Source: Megalopta genalis (lineage: Eukaryota; Arthropoda; Insecta; Hymenoptera; Halictidae). Taken from it: a stretch of DNA of 64,000 bases. A model generated the notes under the pieces. It had not been told where the DNA came from. It saw nothing but the letters and a program-made list of their open reading frames with translations, and made no database searches. The stretch covers positions 3,447,887-3,511,886 of the forward strand of contig NW_027476093.1 of the NCBI RefSeq assembly GCF_051020955.1, given 5' to 3'. Shown here piece after piece: positions 28,127 through 40,935 of the stretch. A program made the translations under genes and the position numbers. How positions within the stretch are numbered: position 1 is the stretch's first letter; every line of letters begins with the position of its first letter.

Positions 28127-29219
28127 CAAACAACAAACAACAAACAACAAACAACAAACAACAAACAACAAACAACAAACAACAAACAACAAACAACAAA
28201 CAACAAACAACAAACAACAAACAACAAACAACAAACAACAAACAACAAACAACAAACAACAAACAACAAACAACAAACAACAAACAACAAACAACAAACA
28301 ACAAACAACAAACAACAAACAACAAACAACAAACAACAAACAACAAACAACAAACAACAAACAACAAACAACAAACAACAAACAACAAACAACAAACAAC
28401 AAACAACAAACAACAAACAACAAACAACAAACAACAAACAACAAACAACAAACAACAAACAACAAACAACAAACAACAAACAACAAACAACAAACAACAA
28501 ACAACAAACAACAAACAACAAACAACAACAACAAACAACAAACAACAAACAACAAACAACAAACAACAAACAACAAACAACAAACAACAAACAACAAACA
28601 ACAAACAACAAACAACAAACAACAAACAACAAACAACAAACAACAAACAACAAACAACAAACAACAAACAACAAACAACAAACAACAAACAACAAACAAC
28701 AAACAACAAACAACAAACAACAAACAACAAACAACAAACAACAAACAACAAACAACAAACAACAAACAACAAACAACAAACAACAAACAACAAACAACAA
28801 ACAACAAACAACAAACAACAAACAACAAACAACAAACAACAAACAACAAACAACAAACAACAAACAACAAACAACAAACAACAAACAACAAACAACAAAC
28901 AACAAACAACAAACAACAAACAACAAACAACAAACAACAAACAACAAACAACAAACAACAAACAACAAACAACAAACAACAAACAACAAACAACAAACAA
29001 CAAACAACAAACAACAAACAACAAACAACAAACAACAAACAACAAACAACAAACAACAAACAACAAACAACAAACAACAAACAACAAACAACAAACAACA
29101 AACAACAAACAACAAACAACAAACAACAAACAACAAACAACAAACAACAAACAACAAACAACAAACAACAAACAACAAACAACAAACTACAAACAACAAA
29201 CTACAAACAACAAACAACG
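28127..29219. repeat. CAAACAA block ending in two CTACAAA-type variants
   Basis: About 1.06 kb of A monomers with one 3-bp phase change (CAACAACAAAC) near 28,524. Two T-bearing monomers at 29,188 and 29,202 mark the exit into E words. Confidence 0.88.
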
Positions 29220-29574
29220 ATGAACAAACAACAAACAACGATGAACAAACAACAAACAACGAAGAACAAACAACAAACAACGATGAACAAACAACAAACA
29301 ACGATGAACAAACAACAAACAACGAAGAACAAACAACAAACAACGAAGAACAAACAACAAACAACGAAGAACAAACAACAAACAACGAAGAACAAACAAC
29401 AAACAACGAAGAACAAACAACAAACAACGAAGAACAAACAACAAACAACGAAGAACAAACAACAAACAACGAAGAACAAACAACAAACAACGAAGAACAA
29501 ACAACAACCAACGAAGAACAAACAACAACCAACGAAGAACAAACAACAACCAACGAAGAACAAACAACAACCAA
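29220..29574. repeat. E-A-A words with four CGATGAA monomers and four E-A-P words
   Basis: ATG-bearing monomers at 29,220, 29,241, 29,283 and 29,304 replace E in 21-bp words. From 29,491 the third monomer becomes CCAACAA-like for four words. These two clusters show whole 21-bp words, each with its own private mutation, being copied in tandem. Confidence 0.86.
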
Positions 29575-30246
29575 CGAAGAACAAGCAACAAACAACGAAG
29601 AACAAGCAACAAACAACGAAGAACAAGCAACAAACAACGAAGAACAAGCAACAAACAACGAAGAACAAGCAACAAACAACGAAGAACAAGCAACAAACAA
29701 CGAAGAACAAACAACAAACAACGAAGAACAAGCAACAAACAACGAAGAACAAACAACAAACAACGAAGAACAAGCAACAAACAACGAAGAACAAGCAACA
29801 AACAACGAAGAACAAACAACAAACAACGAAGAACAAGCAACAAACATCGAAGAACAAGCAACAAACAACGAAGAACAAGCAACAAACAACGAAGAACAAG
29901 CAACAAACAACGAAGAACAAGCAACAAACAACGAAGAACAAGCAACAAACAACGAAGAACAAGCAACAAACAACGAAGAACAAGCAACAAACAACGAAGA
30001 ACAAGCAACAAACAACGAAGAACAAGCAACAAACAACGAAGAACAAGCAACAAACAACGAAGAACAAGCAACAAACAACGAAGAACAAGCAACAAACAAC
30101 GAAGAACAAGCAACAAACAACGAAGAACAAACAACAAACAACGAAGAACAAACAACAAACAACGAAGAACAAACAACAAACAACAAAGAACAAACAACAA
30201 AAAATGAAGAACAAACAACAAACAACGAAGAACAAACAACAAACAA
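29575..30246. repeat. 21-bp E-S-A block
   Basis: About 26 words of CGAAGAA, CAAGCAA, CAAACAA, with a few plain E-A-A words interspersed and one CATCGAA variant near 29,846. Six plain E-A-A words close the block. Unlike the left domain, S here is locked into a trimer instead of forming pure runs. Confidence 0.88.
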
Positions 30247-30541
30247 CGAAGAACAAACAACGAAGAACAAACAACGAAGAACTAACAACGAAGAACAAAC
30301 AACGAAGAACAAACAACGAAGAACAAACAACGAAGAACAAACAACGAAGAACAAACAACGAAGAACAAACAACGAAGAACAAACAACGAAGAACAAACAA
30401 CGAAGAACAAACAACGAAGAACAAACAACGAAGAACAAACAACGAAGAACAAACAACGAAGAACAAACAACGAAGAACAAACAACGAAGAACAAACAACG
30501 AAGAACAAACAACGAAGAACAAACAACGAAGAACAAACAAC
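30247..30541. repeat. 14-bp E-A dimer block
   Basis: About 21 dimers with an ACTAAC variant at about 30,282. The dimer block at 34,284-34,545 has the same variant near its start. Confidence 0.89.
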
Positions 30542-30960
30542 AAACAACGAAGAACAAACAACAAACAACAAACAACGAAGAACAAACAACAACCAACGAA
30601 GAACAAACAACAACCAACGAAGAACAAACAACAACCAACGAAGAACAAACAACAAACAACGAAGAACAAACAACAAACAACGAAGAACAAACAACAAACA
30701 AGGAAGAACAAGCAACAAACAACGAAGAACAAGCAACAAACAACGAAGAACAAGCAACAAACAACGAAGAACAAGCAACAAACAACGAAGAACAAGCAAC
30801 AAACAACGAAGAACAAGCAACAAACAACGAAGAACAAGCAACAAACAACGAAGAACAAGCAACAAACAACGAAGAACAAACAACAAACAACGAAGAACAA
30901 GCAACAAACAACGAAGAACAAGCAACAAACAACGAAGAACTAGCAACAAACAACGAAGAA
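30542..30960. repeat. E-A-P words and second E-S-A block
   Basis: 28-bp word, three E-A-P words at about 30,580-30,645, then E-S-A words from 30,699 with one CAAGGAA variant near 30,700 and CTAGCAA near 30,941. The order of word types echoes 29,491-30,122. Confidence 0.86.
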
Positions 30961-33522
30961 CAAACAACAAACAACAAACAACAAACAACAAACAACAAAC
31001 AACAAACAACAAACAACAAACAACAAACAACAAACAACAAACAACAAACAACAAACAACAAACAACAAACAACAAACAACAAACAACAAACAACAAACAA
31101 CAAACAACAAACAACAAACAACAAACAACAAACAACAAACAACAAACAACAAACAACAAACAACAAACAACAAACAACAAACAACAAACAACAAACAACA
31201 AACAACAAACAACAAACAACAAACAACAAACAACAAACAACAAACAACAAACAACAAACAACAAACAACAAACAACAAACAACAAACAACAAACAACAAA
31301 CAACAAACAACAAACAACAAACAACAAACAACAAACAACAAACAACAAACAACAAACAACAAACAACAAACAACAAACAACAAACAACAAACAACAAACA
31401 ACAAACAACAAACAACAAACAACAAACAACAAACAACAAACAACAAACAACAAACAACAAACAACAAACAACAAACAACAAACAACAAACAACAAACAAC
31501 AAACAACAAACAACAAACAACAAACAACAAACAACAAACAACAAACAACAAACAACAAACAACAAACAACAAACAACAAACAACAAACAACAAACAACAA
31601 ACAACAAACAACAAACAACAAACAACAAACAACAAACAACAAACAACAAACAACAAACAACAAACAACAAACAACAAACAACAAACAACAAACAACAAAC
31701 AACAAACAACAAACAACAAACAACAAACAACAAACAACAAACAACAAACAACAAACAACAAACAACAAACAACAAACAACAAACAACAAACAACAAACAA
31801 CAAACAACAAACAACAAACAACAAACAACAAACAACAAACAACAAACAACAAACAACAAACAACAAACAACAAACAACAAACAACAAACAACAAACAACA
31901 AACAACAAACAACAAACAACAAACAACAAACAACAAACAACAAACAACAAACAACAAACAACAAACAACAAACAACAAACAACAAACAACAAACAACAAA
32001 CAACAAACAACAAACAACAAACAACAAACAACAAACAACAAACAACAAACAACAAACAACAAACAACAAACAACAAACAACAAACAACAAACAACAAACA
32101 ACAAACAACAAACAACAAACAACAAACAACAAACAACAAACAACAAACAACAAACAACAAACAACAAACAACAAACAACAAACAACAAACAACAAACAAC
32201 AAACAACAAACAACAAACAACAAACAACAAACAACAAACAACAAACAACAAACAACAAACAACAAACAACAAACAACAAACAACAAACAACAAACAACAA
32301 ACAACAAACAACAAACAACAAACAACAAACAACAAACAACAAACAACAAACAACAAACAACAAACAACAAACAACAAACAACAAACAACAAACAACAAAC
32401 AACAAACAACAAACAACAAACAACAAACAACAAACAACAAACAACAAACAACAAACAACAAACAACAAACAACAAACAACAAACAACAAACAACAAACAA
32501 CAAACAACAAACAACAAACAACAAACAACAAACAACAAACAACAAACAACAAACAACAAACAACAAACAACAAACAACAAACAACAAACAACAAACAACA
32601 AACAACAAACAACAAACAACAAACAACAAACAACAAACAACAAACAACAAACAACAAACAACAAACAACAAACGACAAACGACAAACGACAAACGACAAA
32701 CGACAAACGACAAACAACAAACAACAAACAACAAACAACAAACAACAAACAACAAACAACAAACAACAAACAACAAACAACAAACAACAAACAACAAACA
32801 ACAAACAACAAACAACAAACAACAAACAACAAACAACAAACAACAAACAACAAACAACAAACAACAAACAACAAACAACAAACAACAAACAACAAACAAC
32901 AAACAACAAACAACAAACAACAAACAACAAACAACAAACAACAAACAACAAACAACAAACAACAAACAACAAACAACAAACAACAAACAACAAACAACAA
33001 ACAACAAACAACAAACAACAAACAACAAACAACAAACAACAAACAACAAACAACAAACAACAAACAACAAACAACAAACAACAAACAACAAACAACAAAC
33101 AACAAACAACAAACAACAAACAACAAACAACAAACAACAAACAACAAACAACAAACAACAAACAACAAACAACAAACAACAAACAACAAACAACAAACAA
33201 CAAACAACAAACAACAAACAACAAACAACAAACAACAAACAACAAACAACAAACAACAAACAACAAACAACAAACAACAAACAACAAACAACAAACAACA
33301 AACAACAAACAACAAACAACAAACAACAAACAACAAACAACAAACAACAAACAACAAACAACAAACAACAAACAACAAACAACAAACAACAAACAACAAA
33401 CAACAAACAACAAACAACAAACAACAAACAACAAACAACAAACAACAAACAACAAACAACAAACAACAAACAACAAACAACAAACAACAAACAACAAACA
33501 ACAAACAACAAACAACAAACAA
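30961..33522. repeat. CAAACAA block, about 366 monomers, with an internal CGACAAA run
   Basis: Homogeneous A monomers over about 2.56 kb except for the six-unit variant run annotated separately at 32,673-32,714. Confidence 0.9.
32673..32714. repeat. Six consecutive CGACAAA (CAAACGA-phase) monomers
   Basis: An A-to-G change at a heptamer position not used by the common G or E variants, present in six adjacent monomers and otherwise seen only singly (near 12,121 and 62,510). It reads as a fresh local expansion of one point mutation. Confidence 0.92.
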
Positions 33523-34283
33523 CGAAGAACAAGCAACAAACAACGAAGAACTAGCAACAAACAACGAAGAACAAGCAACAAACAACGAAAAACAAGCAAC
33601 AAACATCGAAGAACAAGCAACAAACAACGAAGAACAAACAACAAACAACAAACAACAAACAACAAACAACAAACAACAAACAACAAACAACAAACAACAA
33701 ACAACAAACAACAAACAACAAACAACAAACAACAAACAACAAACAACAAACAACAAACAACAAACAACAAACAACAAACAACAAACAACAAACAACAAAC
33801 AACAAACAACAAACAACAAACAACAAACAACAAACAACAAACAACAAACAACAAACAACAAACAACAAACAACAAACAACAAACAACAAACAACAAACAA
33901 CAAACAACAAACAACAAACAACAAACAACAAACAACAAACAACAAACAACAAACAACAAACAACAAACAACAAACAACAAACAACAAACAACAAACAACA
34001 AACAACAAACAACAAACAACAAACAACAAACAACAAACAACAAACAACAAACAACAAACAACAAACAACAAACAACAAACAACAAACAACAAACAACAAA
34101 CAACAAACAACAAACAACAAACAACAAACAACAAACAACAAACAACAAACAACAAACAACAAACAACAAACAACAAACAACAAACAACAAACAACAAACA
34201 ACAAACAACAAACAACAAACAACAAACAACAAACAACAAACAACAAACAACAAACAACAAACAACAAACAACAAACAACAAAA
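33523..34283. repeat. Short E-S-A group then CAAACAA block
   Basis: Six E words with S, CTAGCAA near 33,551 and CATCGAA near 33,604, then about 93 A monomers from 33,635. It ends in the CAAAA-E junction seen at 25,921. Confidence 0.88.
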
Positions 34284-34802
34284 CGAAGAACAAACAACGA
34301 AGAACTAACAACGAAGAACAAACAACGAAGAACAAACAACGAAGAACAAACAACGAAGAACAAACAACGAAGAACAAACAACGAAGAACAAACAACGAAG
34401 AACAAACAACGAAGAACAAACAACGAAGAACAAACAACGAAGAACAAACAACGAAGAACAAACAACGAAGAACAAACAACGAAGAACAAACAACGAAGAA
34501 CAAACAACGAAGAACAAACAACGAAGAACAAACAACGAAGAACAAACAACAAACAACGAAGAACAAACAACAAACAACGAAGAACAAACAACAAACAACG
34601 AAGAACAAACAACAAACAACGAAGAACAAACAACAAACAACGAAGAACAAACAACAAACAACGAAGAACAAACAACAAACAACAAGCAACAAGCAACAAG
34701 CAACGAAGAACAAACAACAAACAACAAGCAACGAAGAACAAACAACAAACAACAAAAAACGAAGAACAAACAACAAACAACGAAGAACAAACAACAAACA
34801 AC
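34284..34802. repeat. E-A dimers, E-A-A words and short S run
   Basis: About 19 dimers with ACTAAC near 34,305, then E-A-A words, three S at about 34,684-34,704 and one S at about 34,725, and a CAAAAAA monomer near 34,755. It opens the right-hand mosaic. Confidence 0.87.
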
Positions 34803-35266
34803 GAACAACGAACAACGAACAACGAACAACGAACAACGAACAACGAACAACGAACAACGAACAACGAACAACGAACAACGAACAACGAACAACGAACAAC
34901 GAACAACGAACAACGAACAACGAACAACGAACAACGAACAACGAACAACGAACAACGAACAACGAACAACGAACAACGAACAACGAACAACGAACAACGA
35001 ACAACGAACAACGAACAACGAACAACGAACAACGAACAACGAACAAACGAACAACGAACAAACGAACAACGAACAAACGAACAACGAACAACGAACAACG
35101 AACAACGAAGAACGAACAACGAAGAACGAACAACGAAGAACAAACAACGAAGAACAAACAACGAAGAACAAACAACGAAGAACAAACAACGAAGAACAAA
35201 CAACGAAGAACGAACAACGAAGAACAAACAACGAAGAACAAACAACGAAGAACAAACAACAAACAA
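34803..35266. repeat. CGAACAA block, 15-bp words, E-G then E-A dimers
   Basis: G monomers, three 15-bp words at 35,040-35,084, then E-G dimers grading into E-A dimers. This G, octamer, E order is the standard right-domain junction. Confidence 0.86.
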
Positions 35267-35641
35267 GAAACAACGAAGAAAAAACAACAAACAACAAACA
35301 ACGAAGAACAAACAACAAACAACAAACAACAAACAACAAACAACAAACAACGAAGAACAAACAACAAACAACGAAGAACAAACAACAAACAACGAAGAAC
35401 AGACAACAAACAACGAAGAACAAACAACAAACAACGAAGAACAAACAACAAACAACGAAGAACAAACAACAAACAACGAAGAACAAACAACAAACAACGA
35501 AGAACAAACAACAAACAACAAGCAACAAGCAACAAGCAACAAGCAACGAAGAACAAACAACAAACAACAAGCAACGAAAAACAAACAACAAACAACAAAC
35601 AACGAAGAACAAACAACAAACAACGAAGAACAAACAACAAA
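35267..35641. repeat. Anchor plus E-A-A cassette with short S run
   Basis: CAAGAAA/GAAGAAAAAAC anchor, an A run, E-A-A words with CAGACAA near 35,400, four S at about 35,520-35,547, and a CGAAAAA variant near 35,576. It closely matches 37,545-37,930. Confidence 0.86.
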
Positions 35642-36190
35642 CAACGAACAACGAACCACGAACAACGAACAACGAACAACGAACAACGAACAACGAACAA
35701 CGAACAACGAACAACGAACAACGAACAACGAACAACGAACAACGAACAACGAACAACGAACAACGAACAACGAACAACGAACAACGAACAACGAACAACG
35801 AACAACGAACAACGAACAACGAACAACGAACAACGAACAACGAACAACGAACAACGAACAACGAACAACGAACAACGAACAACGAACAACGAACAACGAA
35901 CAACGAACAACGAACAACGAACAACGAACAAACGAACAACGAACAAACGAACAAGGAACAAACGAACAACGAACAACGAACAACGAACAACGAACAACGA
36001 AGAACGAACAACGAAGAACGAACAACGAAGAACAAACAACGAAGAACAAACAACGAAGAACAAACAACGAAGAACAAACAACGAAGAACAAACAACGAAG
36101 AACAAACAACGAAGAACAAACAACGAAGAACAAACAACGAAGAACAAACAACGAAGAACAAACAACGAAGAACAAACAACGAAGAACAAA
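35642..36190. repeat. CGAACAA block with 15-bp words, then E-A dimers
   Basis: G monomers with CCACGAA near 35,654. Two octamer words are followed by one carrying CAAGGAA near 35,952, a private change in the 15-bp cluster at about 35,925-35,970. E-G and E-A dimers follow. Confidence 0.86.
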
Positions 36191-37142
36191 CAACAAACAA
36201 CAAACAACGAAGAAAAAACAACAAACAACAAACAACAAACAACAAACAACGAAGAACAAACAACAAACAACGAAGAACAAACAACAAAAAACGAAGAACA
36301 AACAACAAACAACAAACAACGAAGAACAAACAACAAACAACAAACAACGAAGAACAAACAACAAACAACAAACAACGAAGAACAAACAACAAACAACAAA
36401 CAACGAAGAACAAACAACAAACAACAAACAACGAAGAACAAACAACAAACAACAAACAACGAAGAACAAACAACAAACAACGAAGAACAAACAACAAACA
36501 ACGAAGAACAAACAACAAACAACGAAGAACAAACAACAAACAACGAAGAACAAACAACAAACAACGAAGAACAAACAACAAACAACGAAGAACAAACAAC
36601 AAACAACGAAGAACAAACAACAAACATCGAAGAAAAAACAACAAACAACGATGAACAAACAACAAACAACGAAGAACAAACAACAAACAACGAAGAACAA
36701 ACAACAAACAACGAAGAACAAACAACAAACAACGAAGAACAAACAACAAACAACGAAGAACAAACAACAAACAACGAAGAACAAACAACAAACAACGAAG
36801 AACAAACAACAAACAACGAAGAACAAACAACAAACAACGAAGAACAAACAACAAACAACGAAGAACAAACAACAAACAACGAAGAACAAACAACAAACAG
36901 CGAAGAACAAACAACGAAGAACAAACAACAAACAACGAAGAACAAACAACAAACAACGAAGAACAAACAACAAACAACGAAGAACAAACAACAAACAACG
37001 AAGAACAAGCAACAAGCAACAAGCAACAAGCAACAAGCAACAAGCAACGAAGAACAAACAACAAACAACAAGCAACGAAGAACAAACAACAAACAACAAA
37101 CAACGAAGAACAAACAACAAACAACGAAGAACAAACAACAAA
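36191..37142. repeat. E cassette with CATCGAA...CGATGAA landmark
   Basis: GAAGAAAAAAC without the CAAGAAA partner, then 28-bp and 21-bp words. The landmark lies at about 36,624-36,653, here as CATCGAAGAAAAAAC. More 21-bp words, a CAAACAG near 36,898, E-A-A words, and a run of six S at about 37,005-37,046 complete it. Confidence 0.86.
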
Positions 37143-37930
37143 CAACGAACAACGAACAACGAACAACGAACAACGAACAACGAACAACGAACAACGAACA
37201 ACGAACAACGAACAACGAACAACGAACAACGAACAACGAACAACGAACAACGAACAACGAACAACGAACAACGAACAACGAACAACGAACAACGAACAAC
37301 GAACAACGAACAACGAACAACGAACAACGAACAACGAACAAAGAACAACGAACAACGAACAACGAACAAACGAACAACGAACAAACGAACAACGAACAAA
37401 CGAACAACGAACAACGAACAACGAAGAACGAACAACGAAGAACGAACAACGAAGAACAAACAACGAAGAACAAACAACGAAGAACAAACAACGAAGAACA
37501 AACAACGAAGAACAAACAACGAAGAACAAACAACAAACAAGAAACAACAAACAAGAAACAACGAAGAAAAAACAACAAACAACAAACAACGAAGAACAAA
37601 CAACAAACAACAAACAACAAACAACAAACAACAAACAACGAAGAACAAACAACAAACAACGAAGAACAAACAACAAACAACGAAGAACAGACAACAAACA
37701 ACGAAGAACAAACAACAAACAACGAAGAACAAACAACAAACAACGAAGAACAAACAACAAACAACGAAGAACAAACAACAAACAACGAAGAACAAACAAC
37801 AAACAACAAGCAACAAGCAACAAGCAACAAGCAACGAAGAACAAACAACAAACAACAAGCAACGAAAAACAAACAACAAACAACAAACAACGAAGAACAA
37901 ACAACAAACAACGAAGAACAAACAACAAAC
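37143..37930. repeat. CGAACAA block, 15-bp words, doubled anchor and E cassette
   Basis: G monomers with CAAAGAA near 37,340, three 15-bp words at 37,363-37,407, E-G and E-A dimers. The CAAGAAA element then occurs twice in a row (about 37,533 and 37,550) before the GAAGAAAAAAC. E-A-A words with CAGACAA near 37,687 and four S near 37,806-37,833 follow. Confidence 0.85.
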
Positions 37931-38510
37931 AACGAACAACGAACCACGAACAACGAACAACGAACAACGAACAACGAACAACGAACAACGAACAACGAAC
38001 AACGAACAACGAACAACGAACAACGAACAACGAACAACGAACAACGAACAACGAACAACGAACAACGAACAACGAACAACGAACAACGAACAACGAACAA
38101 CGAACAACGAACAACGAACAACGAACAACGAACAACGAACAACGAACAACGAACAACGAACAACGAACAACGAACAACGAACAACGAACAACGAACAACG
38201 AACAACGAACAACGAACAACGAACAACGAACAACGAACAAACGAACAACGAACAAACGAACAACGAACAAACGAACAACGAACAACGAACAACGAACAAC
38301 GAAGAACAAACAACGAAGAACAAACAACGAAGAACAAACAACGAAGAACAAACAACGAAGAACAAACAACGAAGAACAAACAACGAAGAACAAACAACGA
38401 AGAACAAACAACGAAGAACAAACAACGAAGAACAAACAACGAAGAACAAACAACGAAGAACAAACAACGAAGAACAAACAACGAAGAACAAACAACGAAG
38501 AACAAACAAC
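37931..38510. repeat. CGAACAA block, 15-bp words, E-A dimers
   Basis: About 300 bp of G with CCACGAA near 37,943, three 15-bp words at 38,234-38,278, then about 15 E-A dimers. Confidence 0.87.
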
Positions 38511-39370
38511 AAACAAGAAACAACGAAGAAAAAACAACAAACAACAAACAACGAAGAACAAACAACAAACAACAAACAACAAACAACGAAGAACAAACAA
38601 CAAACAACGAAGAACAAACAACAAAAAACGAAGAGCAAACAACAAACAACAAACAACGAAGAACAAACAACAAACAACAAACAACGAAGAACAAACAACA
38701 AACAACAAACAACGAAGAACAAACAACAAACAACAAACAACGAAGAACAAACAACAAACAACGAAGAACAAACAACAAACAACGAAGAACAAACAACAAA
38801 CAACGAAGAACAAACAACAAACAACGAAGAACAAACAACAAACAACGAAGAACAAACAACAAACAACGAAGAACAAACAACAAACAACGAAGAACAAACA
38901 ACAAACATCGAAGAACAAACAACAAACAACGATGAACAAACAACAAACAACGAAGAACAAACAACAAACAACGAAGAACAAACAACAAACAACGAAGAAC
39001 AAACAACAAACAACGAAGAACAAACAACAAACAACGAAGAACAAACAACAAACAACGAAGAACAAACAACAAACAACGAAGAACAAACAACAAACAACGA
39101 AGAACAAACAACAAACAACGAAGAACAAACAACGAAGAACAAACAACGAAGAACAAACAACGAAGAACAAACAACGAAGAACAAACAACGAAGAACAAAC
39201 AACGAAGAACAAACAACGAAGAACAAACAACGAAGAACAAACAACGAAGAACAAACAACGAAGAACAAACAACGAAGAACACACAACGAAGAACAAACAA
39301 AGAAGAACAAACAACGAAGAACAAACAACGAAGAACAAACAACGAAGAACAAACAACGAAGAACAAACAA
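38511..39370. repeat. Anchor, E words, CATCGAA...CGATGAA landmark, E-A dimers
   Basis: The anchor at about 38,513, 28-bp and 21-bp words, and the landmark at 38,905-38,934 with the ATG at 38,932. E-A-A words follow, then E-A dimers containing one CACACAA and one CAAAGAA-type variant near 39,290-39,303. That pair of variants recurs together near 45,512, 45,772, 49,376, 49,628, 54,640, 54,890 and 58,433. Confidence 0.85.
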
Positions 39371-39702
39371 CGAACAACGAACAACGAACAACGAACAACG
39401 AACAACGAACAACGAACAACGAACAACGAACAACGAACAACGAACAACGAACAACGAACAACGAACAACGAAGAACAAACAACGAACAACGAAGAACAAA
39501 CAACGAACAACGAAGAACAAACAACGAACAACGAAGAACAAACAACGAACAACGAAGAACAAACAACGAACAACGAAGAACAAACAACGAACAACGAAGA
39601 ACAAACTTCAAACAACGAAGAACAAACCACAAACAACGAAGAACAAACAACAAACAACGAAGAACAAACAACAAACAACGAAGAACAAACTACAAACAAC
39701 GA
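39371..39702. repeat. CGAACAA run grading into 21-bp G-E-A words
   Basis: Pure G to about 39,470, then seven G-E-A trimers. The only TT dinucleotide I noticed on the + strand lies at about 39,607 (ACTTCA). Then come E-A-A words with CACAAAC and ACTACA variants. Confidence 0.85.
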
Positions 39703-40036
39703 AGAACAAGCAACAAACAACGAAGAACAAGCAACAAACAACGAAGAACAAGCAACAAACAACGAAGAACAAGCAACAAACAACGAAGAACAAGCAACAA
39801 ACAACGAAGAACAAGCAACAAACAACGAAGAACAAGCAACAAACAACGAAGAACAAGCAACAAACAACGAAGAACAAGCAACAAACAACGAAGAACAAAC
39901 AGCAAACAACGAAGAACAAACAGCAAACAACGAAAAACAAACAGCAAACAACGAAGAACAAACAGCAAACAACGAAGAACAAACAGCAAACAACGAAGAA
40001 CAAACAGCAAACAACGAAGAACAAACAGCAAACAAC
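39703..40036. repeat. Ten E-S-A words followed by E-Q-A words
   Basis: S-bearing 21-bp words to about 39,892, then eight words in which the second monomer is CAAACAG. One of these also carries CGAAAAA. The same S-then-Q order is found at 55,853-56,117 and starts again at 63,806. Confidence 0.88.
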
Positions 40037-40470
40037 GAAGAACAAACAACAAACAACGAAGAACAAACAACAAACAACGAAGAACAAACAACAAACAACG
40101 ATGAACAAACAACAAACAACGAAGAACAAACAACAAACAACGAAGAACAAACAACAAACAACGAAGAACAAACAACAAACAACGCAGAACAAACAACAAA
40201 CAACGAAGAACAAACAACAAACAACGAAGAACAAACAACAAACAACGAAGAACAAACAACAAACAACGAAGAACAAACAACAAACAACGAAGAACAAACA
40301 ACAAACAACGAAGAACAAACAACAAACAACGAAGAACAAACAACAAACAACGAAGAACAAACAACAAACAACAAGCAACGAAGAACAAACAACAAACAAC
40401 AAGCAACGAAGAACAAACAACAAACAACGAAGAACAAACAACAAACAACGAAGAACAAACAACAAACAAC
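40037..40470. repeat. E-A-A words with ATG and CGCAGAA variants
   Basis: 21-bp words with CGATGAA at 40,101 and CGCAGAA near 40,183, then two single S monomers. CGCAGAA recurs near 43,792, 47,486, 51,546 and 59,232, always inside a run of E-A-A words. Confidence 0.86.
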
Positions 40471-40935
40471 GAACAACGAACAACAAACAACGAACAACGA
40501 ACAACGAACAACGAACAACGAACAACGAACAACGAACAACGAACAACGAACAACGAACAACGAACAACGAACAACGAACAACGAACAACGAACAACGAAC
40601 AACGAACAACGAACAACGAACAACGAACAACGAACAACGAACAACGAACAACGAACAACGAACAACGAACAACGAACAACGAACAACGAACCACGAACAA
40701 CGAACAACGAACAACGAACAACGAACAACGAACAACGAACAACGAACAACGAACAACGAACAACGAACAACGAACAACGAACAACGAACAACGAACAACG
40801 ACCAACGAACAACGAACAACGAACAACGAACAACGAACAACGAACAACGAACAACGAACAAACGAACAACGAACAAACGAACAACGAACAAACGAACGAC
40901 GAACAACGAACAACGAACAACGAACAACGAACAAC
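40471..40935. repeat. CGAACAA block with 15-bp words
   Basis: About 380 bp of G with CCACGAA near 40,690 and a CGACCAA-type variant near 40,800, then three 15-bp words at 40,855-40,899. The copy at 42,019-42,411 carries the same variants in the same order. Confidence 0.87.
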
